Shown one piece after another: positions 1 to 9,074 of a DNA stretch of 64,000 nt. Under the pieces are notes generated by a model, which was not told where the DNA came from, made no database searches, and saw only the letters and a list, made by a program, of their open reading frames with translations. A program made the position numbers and the translations under genes. Every line of letters begins with the position of its first letter. Positions within the stretch are counted from its first letter, which is position 1. The DNA comes from Streptomyces spectabilis (GTDB lineage Bacteria; Actinomycetota; Actinomycetes; Streptomycetales; Streptomycetaceae). The stretch lies in NCBI RefSeq assembly GCF_008704795.1, contig NZ_CP023690.1, forward strand, positions 3,234,501-3,298,500, given 5' to 3'.

Positions 1-2418
1 GCTCCGGGCCTGCAGGCGGTCGGTGACGGCCTGCGGCGCGCGGACACGCGGTTCGGCCTGGTCAACACCAACACCTCGTACACGTACACGCGCGACGAGA
101 AGAACGCGCCGGACGCGCTCCAGGACCCGGGCAAGAAGCCGCACCAGATCCTGCCGACCAAGGGCATCGAGCACCAGACGACGGCGGAGCTGCGCGGCGC
201 GAAGGCCGTGAAGGCCTCCTCGTACGGCAACTGGCTCTTCCACCTGCCGCAGTACGACCCCGTGAACGCCTTCGACGGCAACCCGGGCACCGCCTGGACC
301 GAGGGCAACCCGGGCAGCCCCGACGGCGAGTGGATCAAGGCGGAGTTCCGGAAGAAGACCGCCGTCCCGAAGTCCTTCAAGGTGACGCCGCTGCCCCAGG
401 ACGGGGTGCGGGCGGCCCCGACGCGGGTGCGGGTCGAGACCGAGCGGGGCCGGAAGGACTCGTTCCTGAAGGCCGACGGCACGACGCAGCGCGTCGCCGC
501 CGTGCCCGGCGACTCCGACTGGATCAAGATCACCATCCTGGACTCCCAGGTCGCGACGCGCGGCCTGACCGGGGCCGGGTTCGCGGAGATCAGCATCCCC
601 GGCGTGCAGGTGACCAAGCTCCTTCGGATGCCCGACGACGTGAAGGGCACGGAGGGCGCCGACGCCGACGCGACGACGTACTCCATGCACCGCTCGGCCG
701 ACCCCAGCGGTCTTTCGCCCGTGACCTCGGAAGCCGGTCTGCACCGCCGGTTCACGACCGAGGGGCAGGACACGTACGACGTGCGGATGAGCGCCGTCGC
801 CGTGCCCGGGTCGAAGCTCGACGAGCTGCTCTACGACGTGGCGCCCGAACAGCGCCGGCAGATCCGGGCGAGCGCCGACTCCACGTCCGACATGGGCACG
901 GGCCTGTCCGCGCGCAATCTGACGGACGGCGACCTGACCACCGCGTGGATCGCCGGGGACCGCCCCGTGATCCATCTGCGCTGGCCCGACAAGGTCCCCG
1001 TCGGTGAGATCGTCCTGCCGCCCGCGGGCGGTCTGTCGACGCGGGCCGAGAAGATCGAGATCAGCTCGCCGGACGGCGCGGCGGTCGCCGGGGTCGACGA
1101 GAACGGCATGGCGCGCTTCGCGCCGATCACCACCGACCGCCTCACCATCACCATCACCAAGACCGCGCCGCTGACCCTGCACAACCCGGTCGCCGACGAG
1201 AAGCTCCAGCTTCCCGTGGGCGTCACCGAGGCCTACGTCCCGGCGCTCGACCAGTACCGCACCAAGCAGCCGCGGGCCGGGCGCACCTTCGAACTGGCCT
1301 GTGGCCAGGGGCCCGAGGTGGCCATCGACGGCAAGCTGTACCCGACCTCCGTCAAGGGCACCGTGCGCGACCTCGTGCAGCGGCGGCCCGTCGAGGTCAC
1401 GCTGTGCGAGCGCGGCGAGCGGCGGCCGAAGCCCCAGGACGAGGTGAGCCTCGGCGCGGGCGAGCACCGCGTGGAGGCCGGTGACGCGGGCCCGCTCGCG
1501 CTCACCGACGTCACGCTGACGCGCGGCACGCCCGGCAACCTCGACACCAACGCGCGCGAACTGACCGTCAAGGACTGGCTGGGCGACCGGCGCCAGCTCG
1601 CCGTCGGGGACGGCGCGGCCTCGTACCTCACCACGTACGAGAACGTGAACGACGGCTGGAAGGCCACCCTGAACGGCAAGGAGCTGCGCGAGGTGCGGCT
1701 CGACGGCTGGCAGCAGGGCTGGCTGATCCCGGCGGGCGAGGGCGGCACCATCAAGCTCAGCTACGAGCCGTCGACGGCGTACGAGGCCGGGCTCATCGGT
1801 GGCGGCGTGGGCGTGCTCGCGCTCGTGGTGCTCGTGTTCGTGCGCCGCAAGGACGCCAACCCGGACGGCCCGGACGTGGCGCCGCCCGCGCCCGGCATCG
1901 TCCTCGGCACGGTGGCCCTGACCCTGGTGGCCGTGGTCGTCGCGGGCTGGTTCGCGCTGCTCGTGCCCGCCCTCGCGGTGCTCGCCTGGCGACGGCACGC
2001 GCTGCTCGCGCCGCTCGCGTTCGTCGCGCTCGCCGGGGCGGGGATCGCCGCCGCGACCGGTGCCGGGGAGACGATCGCCGCGGACGAGGGGGCCTTCGGG
2101 CACGCGGCTCAGATCATGGCGTTCATCGGCCTGTTCGCGGCCCTGGTGTCGGCGCGGGAGGCCGCCCCCGCGGGGGCGGCCGGTGTCCCTGCCGGGGCCG
2201 CGGGTCCGGGCGCAGCGCCCGGTGGGCCGCCCGTGCCCGGTCAGGGCGTGCCGCCCGCCGGGCCGCCGCAGCCGGCCGGGCCCTCGCCCGCCGCGCCACC
2301 GGCGGCGCCCGCGGCCGACGACCCGCTGGCCAAGCGCGGGGCGCCGCCGCTGCCCCAGCGGCACCCGGAGCCCGGCGACGGCACGGAACAGCGACAAGGG
2401 GAGGACCACCGGCCATGA
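1..2418 (+). CDS. DUF3367/AftD-like alpha-(1->3)-arabinofuranosyltransferase family protein, 3' part (5' end outside window)
   Basis: The frame is open from base 1, so the gene starts upstream of the window; 805 residues are visible. The stretch from about nt 205 to 560 reads like a discoidin/F5-8C-type carbohydrate-binding module (motif YDPVNAFDGNPGTAWTEG), and a second similar module covers about nt 840-1200 (LTDGDLTTAWIAGD). Near the C terminus are about four hydrophobic membrane segments (nt 1780-2150), then a Pro/Ala-rich cytoplasmic tail. This layout matches the C-terminal half of the large mycobacterial AftD/DUF3367 proteins, which transfer arabinofuranose from a polyprenyl donor on the outer face of the membrane. 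The glycosyltransferase half itself is not visible, so the family call rests on the C-terminal architecture. It overlaps the next gene by 4 nt (ATGA), so the genes are translationally coupled. Confidence 0.7.
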   Translation, partial: APGLQAVGDGLRRADTRFGLVNTNTSYTYTRDEKNAPDALQDPGKKPHQILPTKGIEHQTTAELRGAKAVKASSYGNWLFHLPQYDPVNAFDGNPGTAWTEGNPGSPDGEWIKAEFRKKTAVPKSFKVTPLPQDGVRAAPTRVRVETERGRKDSFLKADGTTQRVAAVPGDSDWIKITILDSQVATRGLTGAGFAEISIPGVQVTKLLRMPDDVKGTEGADADATTYSMHRSADPSGLSPVTSEAGLHRRFTTEGQDTYDVRMSAVAVPGSKLDELLYDVAPEQRRQIRASADSTSDMGTGLSARNLTDGDLTTAWIAGDRPVIHLRWPDKVPVGEIVLPPAGGLSTRAEKIEISSPDGAAVAGVDENGMARFAPITTDRLTITITKTAPLTLHNPVADEKLQLPVGVTEAYVPALDQYRTKQPRAGRTFELACGQGPEVAIDGKLYPTSVKGTVRDLVQRRPVEVTLCERGERRPKPQDEVSLGAGEHRVEAGDAGPLALTDVTLTRGTPGNLDTNARELTVKDWLGDRRQLAVGDGAASYLTTYENVNDGWKATLNGKELREVRLDGWQQGWLIPAGEGGTIKLSYEPSTAYEAGLIGGGVGVLALVVLVFVRRKDANPDGPDVAPPAPGIVLGTVALTLVAVVVAGWFALLVPALAVLAWRRHALLAPLAFVALAGAGIAAATGAGETIAADEGAFGHAAQIMAFIGLFAALVSAREAAPAGAAGVPAGAAGPGAAPGGPPVPGQGVPPAGPPQPAGPSPAAPPAAPAADDPLAKRGAPPLPQRHPEPGDGTEQRQGEDHRP

Positions 2419-3761
2419 CCGCGCTGCACCACCCGGCCCGGCGCGCGGACGGCTCCGGCCGTCCGCCGCGCCGCGTGCCGTTCCCCGTCGTCGACGAGGT
2501 CGCCCGGCACTGCCTCCAGGAGGAGGAGCCGGAGACCGTCCACATCGAGGTGCACCTGCCGGGCACCCCGGACCCGGACCGGCTGCGGGCCGCGTTCACC
2601 GAGGCCCTGCGCCGCCACCCGCGCATCCTCATGCGGGAGGCGCGCGGCCCCTGGTACCGGCGCCGCTACGAGTGGGAGCTGACCGAGGGCCCGGACGTGG
2701 AGGTCGTCACCTTCCCGGGCGCGCGGGCCGACGGCCTCAAGCGCGCCCGGGAGCGGGCCCTGTGCGACGCGCCGCCGCTGACCGCGTCCCCGCCGGTGCG
2801 CCTGGAGGTCGTCGCCGCCCCGGAGCGGGGCGGCGCCGCCAGCGCCCTGTTCCTCACGATCAACCACACGGCCCTGGACGGGCCCGCGTGTCTGCGCGTC
2901 CTCGCCACGGCCGCCGAGCTGTACGGGGGCCGGGACAACGCGCCCGCCGCGCCCCCGACGCGCGCGCCCGCCACCGCCCCGGCGGCGGACGCGCCCGACC
3001 TGCCCTCACCGTGGGTCCCGCCCGCCCGCGTCGCCCACGGCGCGCCGGAGCCCAGGCCCGGCAACGGCATGCTGGTGGCGGAGCTGCCGGTGCCGCGCCG
3101 CCCCAAGGGCTCGCCGTTCACCGTCAACGACCAGCTGATGGTCACGACCGCGCTGATGATCGCCCACTGGAACCGCGAACACGGGGCGAAGCCGAGGCCG
3201 TTGCGCATCACCATGCCCGTCGACGACCGCCCCCGCGACATGTCGATGCCCATCGGCAACGGCACGCGGCTCGTCGAAGTGCCCTTCGGCGCCGACGAGC
3301 TGACCTCGCTCCTCGATGCCGAGCCGCGCCCCGAGGACGTCCGTACGCTCCTGCGCCGCACCTCCGACCGCACGCGGGCCCTCAAGGCCCTGTCCCGGCC
3401 GCAGCTCGGCCACGGCGCGACGCTCCTGACCGCGCCGGTCCTGCCGGTGGGCGTGCGGGCCGCCGTCACCCGGGGCCTGCGCAGGGCCGCCGCGCCCTGG
3501 ACGTCCACGACGCTGCTCAGCAACATCGGCCGGATCCCGTACGCCCTCGACTTCGGGGACGCCGGGGCGGCGTCCGCGGTGTGGTTCTCGGCGCCCGCCC
3601 GCATGCCGCGCGGCCTGACCGTGACCACCGCGTCCACGGCGGGCCGGCTGCACCTGGCCCTGCGCTGGTCCCGGACGCTGCTCGGGCACGGCGACGGCGC
3701 CCGCCTCCGCGACCTCTTCGAGCACTACCTCCACGCCACCGAGGAGGAACCCGGCTCATGA
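2415..3761 (+). CDS. Condensation-domain-fold acyltransferase-like protein
   Basis: 448 residues, starting with ATG that overlaps the previous stop. Around residues 153-160 the motif INHTALDG matches the HHxxxDG core of the chloramphenicol-acetyltransferase/condensation superfamily; the second (catalytic) His and the DG are kept and the first His is Asn. A C-terminal DFGDAG-like segment near residue 375 corresponds to the DFGWG region of the same fold. Stand-alone members acylate hydroxyl or amine groups, as the mycobacterial PapA-type proteins do. Its place behind an arabinofuranosyltransferase-like gene suggests acylation of a surface glycolipid or glycan, which is inference. It overlaps the next gene by 4 nt. 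Confidence 0.65.
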   Translation: MTALHHPARRADGSGRPPRRVPFPVVDEVARHCLQEEEPETVHIEVHLPGTPDPDRLRAAFTEALRRHPRILMREARGPWYRRRYEWELTEGPDVEVVTFPGARADGLKRARERALCDAPPLTASPPVRLEVVAAPERGGAASALFLTINHTALDGPACLRVLATAAELYGGRDNAPAAPPTRAPATAPAADAPDLPSPWVPPARVAHGAPEPRPGNGMLVAELPVPRRPKGSPFTVNDQLMVTTALMIAHWNREHGAKPRPLRITMPVDDRPRDMSMPIGNGTRLVEVPFGADELTSLLDAEPRPEDVRTLLRRTSDRTRALKALSRPQLGHGATLLTAPVLPVGVRAAVTRGLRRAAAPWTSTTLLSNIGRIPYALDFGDAGAASAVWFSAPARMPRGLTVTTASTAGRLHLALRWSRTLLGHGDGARLRDLFEHYLHATEEEPGS

Positions 3762-4540
3762 CGACGACAGGCACGACCGGCACGACCGGAACCCCCGACA
3801 CGGGCGGGCGCGCCGCGCCCGGACGCCCGCGCGGCCTCAGGGACTTCTACGAGGACCCGGGCGTCCCCGTCGCCTCCGGGGACGCCCGCAGCCTGCGGCA
3901 GGCGCGGATGCTCGCCGCCGCGCTCGGCCCCGCCACGCGCGGCGCCCGCGTGGTCCTCGACGTGGGCTGCGGCGACGGCTCCGCCGCCCGGGTCGCCGCG
4001 CCGCTGCTCGCCGGGCACCGCGTCATCGGCGTCGACTGGTCCCAGGACGCGCTGCGCCGCGCGAGCGGCCACCTGCCGTACGTCGTCCGCGGCGAACTCA
4101 CCGACGGGGGCCTTCCGTTCGCGTCCGGGTCGGTCGACGCGGTGCTCTTCAGCGAGGTCGTCGAGCACCTCGTCGATCCCGACTCGGCCCTCGACGAGCT
4201 GCGCCGCGTGCTGCGCCCCGGCGGCCATCTGATGCTGTCCACGCCGAACCTCGCCGCCTGGTACAACCGCGGGCTGCTGCTCGCCGGGGTACAGCCGGTG
4301 TTCTCCGAGGTGAGCCTGCGCGCCATCCACGGCCGCCCGGGGCGCGAGGTCGTCGGCCATCTGCGCCTGTACACCGCGCGGGCGCTGCGGGAGTTCGTCG
4401 CGGCCTCCGGCTTCGACGTGGTCCGGCTCGCGGGCGCGCCCTTCCACGGCGTGCCCCGGCCGCTGCGGGGCCTCGACCGGCTCGCCTGCGCCGTGCCGGG
4501 CGCGGCCTCGATCCTGCTCCTGCACGCCCGGAAGGCCTGA
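3758..4540 (+). CDS. Class I SAM-dependent methyltransferase
   Basis: 260 residues. Motif I (VVLDVGCGDGSA, about residues 66-77) is the glycine-rich SAM-binding loop; the acidic end of strand 2 is in GVDWS, and the post-motif SEVVEHLVDPDSALDELRR is typical of the methyltransferase 11 family. The N terminus is a low-complexity Thr/Gly repeat. The start ATG overlaps the previous stop (ATGA). The substrate is unknown; the operon context (arabinofuranosyltransferase-like protein, acyltransferase, transporter) suggests a surface lipid or sugar. Confidence 0.8.
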   Translation: MTTTGTTGTTGTPDTGGRAAPGRPRGLRDFYEDPGVPVASGDARSLRQARMLAAALGPATRGARVVLDVGCGDGSAARVAAPLLAGHRVIGVDWSQDALRRASGHLPYVVRGELTDGGLPFASGSVDAVLFSEVVEHLVDPDSALDELRRVLRPGGHLMLSTPNLAAWYNRGLLLAGVQPVFSEVSLRAIHGRPGREVVGHLRLYTARALREFVAASGFDVVRLAGAPFHGVPRPLRGLDRLACAVPGAASILLLHARKA

Positions 4541-4545
4541 GGCCC

Positions 4546-5469
4546 ATGTGGGTGGGTGTCGTCGCGGCGCTGCTCGCGAACGTCCTCTACAGCACCGGTT
4601 TCGTCCTGGAGAAGCGGGCCCTGTCCGCGATGCCGTCGGTGAGCGTGCGGGCGCCGCTGCGGCTGCTCGGACAGGTCGTCTCCAGCCCCCTGTGGCTCGG
4701 CGGCTCGCTCGCGCTCGCGGCGGGCTTCGGCGCGCAGCTCGCCGTCTACCGGACGCTGCCGATCGCCGCCGCCCAGGGCATCTTCGTCTCCGGCCTCGTG
4801 CTGCTGCTCCTGCTGTCGTCGCGGCTGCTCGGCGAGCGGACGTCGGGGCGCGAACGGATCGCCGTCGGCGCGATCCTGGTCGCCCTCCTCATGGTGGTGC
4901 TCTCGCTCGACGAGGGCGCCGACACCGTCGGCGAGGACGCCCCGGTGCCGCTGGTCCTCCTGGTCAGCCTGCCCTCGCTCGCGCTCGGCGTGTGGCTGTA
5001 CGCCAACGGCGAGCGCCGCGCCGGACAGCGCCACCGGCAGCCGACGACGGGTGTGGAGTACGGCGTCGCCGTCGGCCTCCTGTACGGCGTCAGCTCGCTG
5101 GCCATCAAGGGCGTGTCCAGCTCGCTCACCACGCACGACATCGGCGGCGCGCTGCTCGACCTGCTGCGCTCGCCCTACCCCTATCTGCTGCTCTTCACCG
5201 GCGCGTTCGGCCTGATCATGTCGCAGGCGGCGCTCCAGCGGTGCCGGGCCTCGCTGATCGTGCCGGTGTGCACGACGGTGACGTCGCTGTTCACCGCGGT
5301 GCTCGGCACGCTCGCGTTCGGCGAGGCGCTGCCACACGACCCGGTGCGCCTGGCGCTGCGCGTCGCGGGCACGGCCCTGGCCGTGACGGTTCTGCTCGTC
5401 ATGCCCAAGCACGACGCGCCGCCCGCCGCCCAGACCCCCACCCCTCCCAAGGAGCTGACCTCCGGATGA
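4546..5469 (+). CDS. DMT-superfamily (EamA-like) membrane transporter
   Basis: 307 residues that are almost entirely hydrophobic, with about nine to ten membrane helices in two similar halves, as in the drug/metabolite transporter superfamily. The N-terminal VLYSTGFVLEKRALSAM segment is typical of the Streptomyces DMT subgroup. ATG lies 5 nt after the methyltransferase stop, so the genes are one operon. It may move the operon's lipid or sugar intermediate, which is inference. The gene ends ATGA into the next one. Confidence 0.75.
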   Translation: MWVGVVAALLANVLYSTGFVLEKRALSAMPSVSVRAPLRLLGQVVSSPLWLGGSLALAAGFGAQLAVYRTLPIAAAQGIFVSGLVLLLLLSSRLLGERTSGRERIAVGAILVALLMVVLSLDEGADTVGEDAPVPLVLLVSLPSLALGVWLYANGERRAGQRHRQPTTGVEYGVAVGLLYGVSSLAIKGVSSSLTTHDIGGALLDLLRSPYPYLLLFTGAFGLIMSQAALQRCRASLIVPVCTTVTSLFTAVLGTLAFGEALPHDPVRLALRVAGTALAVTVLLVMPKHDAPPAAQTPTPPKELTSG

Positions 5470-5699
5470 ACCCCGACGACCCCCTCCTGAAGATCCTCGC
5501 CTGTCCGCTGGACAAGGGGCCGCTGGTGCTCGTGGCGCCCGAGCGGGACGCCGCGGCGGGGGTGGACCAGACCCTGTACAACCCGCGGCTTCGCCGCCGC
5601 TACCCCATCGTCGACGGCATTCCGCAGCTCCTTCCGTCCTCCGGCGAGCAGGTCACCGAAGAGGAGCACGAGCGGCTGCTGCGGCAGGCCGCGCCCTGA
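5466..5699 (+). CDS. Trm112-family small protein
   Basis: 77 residues. The pattern ILACPLDKGPL near the N terminus and RRRYPIVDGIPQLLP in the centre are the signatures of the bacterial Trm112/UPF0434 family. Only one Cys is present in the N-terminal knuckle, so it probably does not hold a four-Cys zinc site. Proteins of this family partner with and stabilise methyltransferases, and a class I methyltransferase is two genes upstream in the same operon; pairing of the two is inference. It is the last gene of the operon and overlaps the transporter gene by 4 nt. Confidence 0.8.
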   Translation: MNPDDPLLKILACPLDKGPLVLVAPERDAAAGVDQTLYNPRLRRRYPIVDGIPQLLPSSGEQVTEEEHERLLRQAAP

Positions 5700-5755
5700 G
5701 CGGGGGCGCGGAGGGGCCGTCCACCCCCGGCCGGGTGATGGGCCACGATGGATCC

Positions 5756-6358
5756 ATGCCCTCAAGCCCCTCCGCGCCCTTCACGCCGCTCGACTTCCAG
5801 CTGGTCCTGCTGCGCCGCATGGCCGACCACAACCCGGACCTCGTCGAGGACGCCCGGCACGCCCTCGGCGTCTCCATCGGCGAGATGCGCGAGGCCAACC
5901 GGCGCTGGCAGGCGATGGTGCGCTCCCCCAGGTCGCGCGCGGCCGTCTCCCGCTACCGCTCGGTGCTCGGCGAGCCCGCTTCCACCGTGCGCCGCACCAT
6001 CGGTGACCTGGAGTGCGAGGCCCTCCTCTGGCCGGTGCCGCTCTGGCCTGACCTGCGCTTCGAGGTGCTGCTCGGGCCGCGCAACGCCGTCTGGAACGAG
6101 TGGCTGGTCCGGGCCCCCGGCGCCGCGGCCCCCGCGCTGCGCACGCTCGCCGACCTCACGCCCTGGTCCTGCACGGTCGACGAGGCCGCCCGCGCCTTCG
6201 CTCCCGCGCGGCCGATGGAGGGCACGGCGCCGACGCGGTGGCGGCTCGCGTTCGACGGCCCGGACGGGGAGGGCGGACGGCGGGCGTGCGTGGCGGAGTT
6301 CACCTGGGGCCTGTTGCAGCGGGTGTCGTACGCCGAAGGCGACGGGCCGGGGCGCTAA
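5756..6358 (+). CDS. Conserved protein of unknown function
   Basis: About 200 residues and mostly soluble. The N-terminal part (DFQLVLLRRMADHNPDLVED) is helical and the centre holds several Trp-rich strands (LLWPVPLWPDLRFEVL, NAVWNEWLVRAP). I recognise no domain. The chosen ATG (5756) precedes a natural protein start; GTG 5735 and ATG 5738 in the same frame are alternatives that add 6-7 residues. The stop overlaps the stop of the opposite-strand ATP-grasp gene by 4 nt, a convergent arrangement. Confidence 0.6.
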   Translation: MPSSPSAPFTPLDFQLVLLRRMADHNPDLVEDARHALGVSIGEMREANRRWQAMVRSPRSRAAVSRYRSVLGEPASTVRRTIGDLECEALLWPVPLWPDLRFEVLLGPRNAVWNEWLVRAPGAAAPALRTLADLTPWSCTVDEAARAFAPARPMEGTAPTRWRLAFDGPDGEGGRRACVAEFTWGLLQRVSYAEGDGPGR

Positions 6359-7233
6359 CCGGCTGCCTTCACGATCAGCTCCGCGACCACCGGCAGGGAC
6401 TCCGGGTGGACGCCGAGGAACAGATTCGGCTCGATCAGCTCCAGCTCCATCACGCGCGGCGCCCCGTCGTCGCCGTCGACCAGGTCCACGCGCGCGTAGA
6501 GCAGCTCGGGGGCGCCGGGCACGGCGGCCAGGGCGCGCTCGGCGAGGGCGAGTTCGGCCTCGGTCGGCTGCCAGGCGCGGACGTCGGGGTGCGAGGTCTT
6601 GGCGGCGTCGTACGCGGTGCCCGGGGCGAGGACGGCGCCCTTGCGGATGGCGTGCCGGTAGTGGCCGCCGAAGAAGATCAGGGCGCGCTCGCCGGTGGTG
6701 TCGATCCGGTGCATATAGGGCTGCACCAGCGCGGTGAGGCCCTCGGCGTGCAGCCGGGCGACGTGGGCGCGGGCGGCCGCGTGCTCGTCGGGGCGGTAGC
6801 GGCCCGCGAGGTGGGAGCCGCCGCCGACGGTGGGCTTGATGACGAACTCCCCCGCGGGCAGGTCGAGTCCGTCGGCCGGTCCGGGGGCCGCGTACGCCGT
6901 CGGCACGGTCGCCACCCCGGCCGCCGCCAGCTCGCCCAGGTACCGCTTGTCGGTGTTCCAGCGCACGACGCCCGCCGGGTTGGCGAGCCGCGTCAGCGCG
7001 GCGACGCGCTCGGCCCAGGCCGTGAACTCGGCGACGTGCTCGATGTAGTCCCACGTCGAGCGTATGAGGACGAGGTCGTACGCGCTCCAGTCGACGTCCG
7101 GGTCGTCCCAGTGCGCGGCCCGCGCGGTGGCGCCCGCCGCGGTGACGGCGCGCACGAGGTCCGGCAGATCGCGGTCGACGGCGTCGATGTGGTCCTGGGG
7201 ACGGAAGGTGGCGAGGGCGACGGCGAGGGCCAC
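6355..7233 (-). CDS. ATP-grasp ligase, DcsG/RimK-like
   Basis: 292 residues. The N terminus LATFRPQDHIDAVDRDLPDL and the following WDDPDVDW segment resemble the pre-ATP-grasp domain of DcsG (O-ureido-D-serine cyclo-ligase). The ATP-grasp core is visible as EFVIKPTVGGGSHLAGRY (ATP-binding Lys and glycine loop) and MELELIEPNLFL (metal-binding Glu and Asn). I chose GTG 7233 because GAGGAG lies about 8 nt upstream; upstream in-frame codons give only low-complexity sequence. The enzyme should couple a carboxylate to an amine or similar nucleophile using ATP. No cycloserine genes are adjacent, so the substrate is unknown. Confidence 0.75.
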   Translation of the reverse strand: MALAVALATFRPQDHIDAVDRDLPDLVRAVTAAGATARAAHWDDPDVDWSAYDLVLIRSTWDYIEHVAEFTAWAERVAALTRLANPAGVVRWNTDKRYLGELAAAGVATVPTAYAAPGPADGLDLPAGEFVIKPTVGGGSHLAGRYRPDEHAAARAHVARLHAEGLTALVQPYMHRIDTTGERALIFFGGHYRHAIRKGAVLAPGTAYDAAKTSHPDVRAWQPTEAELALAERALAAVPGAPELLYARVDLVDGDDGAPRVMELELIEPNLFLGVHPESLPVVAELIVKAAG

Positions 7234-7528
7234 GGGGCGCTCTCCTCGGGTGCGGGCGGCCCGGGAGAGGGCACGGGGGAACCGGACGGCGGGACGGCCG
7301 CAGGCTAACGCGGCCCCCGCACGCGGGGAAAGCGGATTTCCCGCGACGCGGCGCCGGGGGCCGCTGTCGCGAGCACGCGGCCGGGGGCTTGCGGCGAGGG
7401 GGAGGTGGATAGGTTTGCGGGGGAACTGATCGTGATGTCGGTCGGCCTGCCGTGACACCACGCCTTCGGCGGCGTGACGCTCTCGTCGAGCCGCCGCGCA
7501 CACGCCGAGCGCATACGGAGGACGACTC
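7234..7528. promoter_or_regulatory. Divergent intergenic region between ATP-grasp gene and matB
   Basis: These 295 bases separate two genes that read away from each other, so they must carry both promoters. I see the matB ribosome site (GGAGGA just before 7529), the GAGGAG of the ATP-grasp gene, and a short inverted repeat near 7455-7475 (CACGCC, then GGCGTG). No confident -35/-10 pair was found. Confidence 0.35.
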
Positions 7529-8995
7529 GTGGAATCCGAACCCCTCATCCCCGCCCTGACGGCGCCGGGCGACTCCCCGGCCCTGCGGTTCGGCGACCGG
7601 GGCCTCACCTACGCCGAACTCGCCGCCGCGGCGGGCGCGCTGGCCGCCCGCCTCACCGACGCGGGCGCGGCCCGCGTGGCCGTCTGGGCGACCCCCACCC
7701 TGGAGACCGCGGTCGGCGTGGTGGCCGCGCTGCTCGCCGGGGTGCCCGCGGTGCCGCTCAACCCCAGGTCGGGCGAGGGGGAACTGGGGCACATCGTCGG
7801 GGACAGCGCGCCGTCCCTGGTGCTCGCGGGCCCGGGCGACGAACTCCCCGCGGCGCTCGCGGGACTCGGCCGGGTGGACGTGCGCCCGGTGCCGGAGGGC
7901 CCCGCGCCCGCCGCGCCCCGCGAGGTGTCCCCCGCCGCCCCCGCCCTCGTCGTCTACACCTCCGGCACGACGGGTCCGCCCAAGGGCGTGGTCCTGCCCC
8001 GCGGCGCGCTCGCCGCCACCCTGGACGCGCTCGCCGACGCCTGGCAGTGGACCGGCGACGACGTCCTGGTGCACGGGCTGCCGCTGTTCCACGTGCACGG
8101 CCTGATCCTCGGTGTCCTCGGGCCGCTGCGCCGTGGCGGATCGATGCGCCACCTGGGCCGGTTCAGCACGGCCGGGGTGGCGCGGGAGCTGGCTTCCGGG
8201 GCCACGATGCTCTTCGGCGTGCCCACGATGTACCACCGCGTCGCCGAGGCGCTGCCCGACGAGCCCGAGCTGGTCAAGGCCCTCGCGGGCGCGCGCCTCC
8301 TGGTGTCGGGCTCGGCCGCGCTGCCCGTGCACGACCACGAGCGCATCGCGTCCGCCACGGGGCGGCGCGTCATCGAGCGGTACGGGATGACCGAGACGCT
8401 CATGAACACCAGCGTCCGCGCGGACGGCGCGGCCCGCGCGGGCACCGTGGGCGTGCCGCTGCCCGGCGTCGAGCTCCGCCTCGTCGACGAGGCGGACCAG
8501 GAGGTCCCGGCCGGGCCCGACGGCGTCGGGGAGATCCAGGTGCGCGGGCCCAACCTCTTCACCGAGTACCTCAACCGGCCCGACGCCACGGCGGCCGCGT
8601 TCGCCGACGGCGGGTGGTTCAGGACCGGGGACATGGCCGTGCGGGAGCCCGACGGGTACGTCCGCATCGTCGGCCGCAAGGCGACCGACCTCATCAAGAG
8701 CGGCGGGTACAAGATCGGGGCCGGGGAGATCGAGAACGCGCTCCTCGAACACGACGGGGTGCGGGAGGCCGCGGTCACGGGCGAGCCCGATCCCGATCTG
8801 GGCGAGCGGGTCGTCGCGTGGATCGTCCCCGCGGACCCCGACCACGTGCCGTCCCTGGACGAGCTCGCCTCCCACGTCGCCACACGCCTCGCCCCCCACA
8901 AGCGCCCCCGGACCCTGCGCGTCCTCGACGCCCTGCCGCGCAACGACATGGGCAAGATCCTCAAGCGATCCCTGTCAGCAGGCGACGGCGACTGA
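7529..8995 (+). CDS. matB: Malonyl-CoA synthetase (MatB-type acyl-CoA ligase)
   Basis: 488 residues, the usual length for MatB. It has all the marks of the adenylate-forming family: P-loop-like VVYTSGTTGPPKGVVL (about residues 137-152), ERYGMTET, GWFRTGDMAV and the catalytic Lys in NDMGKILKR near the C terminus. The sequence reads closely like the Streptomyces MatB enzymes, which join malonate or methylmalonate to CoA. The GTG start has GGAGGA about 7 nt upstream. The product is the extender unit for polyketide synthases such as those at 36367-58183, but the gene is 25 kb away and looks like housekeeping. It runs convergently into the subtilisin gene. Confidence 0.75.
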   Translation: MESEPLIPALTAPGDSPALRFGDRGLTYAELAAAAGALAARLTDAGAARVAVWATPTLETAVGVVAALLAGVPAVPLNPRSGEGELGHIVGDSAPSLVLAGPGDELPAALAGLGRVDVRPVPEGPAPAAPREVSPAAPALVVYTSGTTGPPKGVVLPRGALAATLDALADAWQWTGDDVLVHGLPLFHVHGLILGVLGPLRRGGSMRHLGRFSTAGVARELASGATMLFGVPTMYHRVAEALPDEPELVKALAGARLLVSGSAALPVHDHERIASATGRRVIERYGMTETLMNTSVRADGAARAGTVGVPLPGVELRLVDEADQEVPAGPDGVGEIQVRGPNLFTEYLNRPDATAAAFADGGWFRTGDMAVREPDGYVRIVGRKATDLIKSGGYKIGAGEIENALLEHDGVREAAVTGEPDPDLGERVVAWIVPADPDHVPSLDELASHVATRLAPHKRPRTLRVLDALPRNDMGKILKRSLSAGDGD

Positions 8996-9003
8996 GCCGA
9001 TCC

Positions 9004-9045
9004 AGCCCGTCCGGCGTTTGAGGACAAGCGCGACAGCGCGGTGGG
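9004..9045 (+). repeat. Intergenic repeat, family 1, single copy
   Basis: The 42 bases match, with one mismatch (41 of 42), the reverse complement of 17700-17741. The core is GTCCGGCG..TTGAGGACAAG. The copy lies between two convergent genes. The same motif is familiar to me from many Streptomyces intergenic regions. Confidence 0.8.
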
Positions 9046-9074
9046 GTGAGCCGCACCACAGGGGCCGGGCGGGG

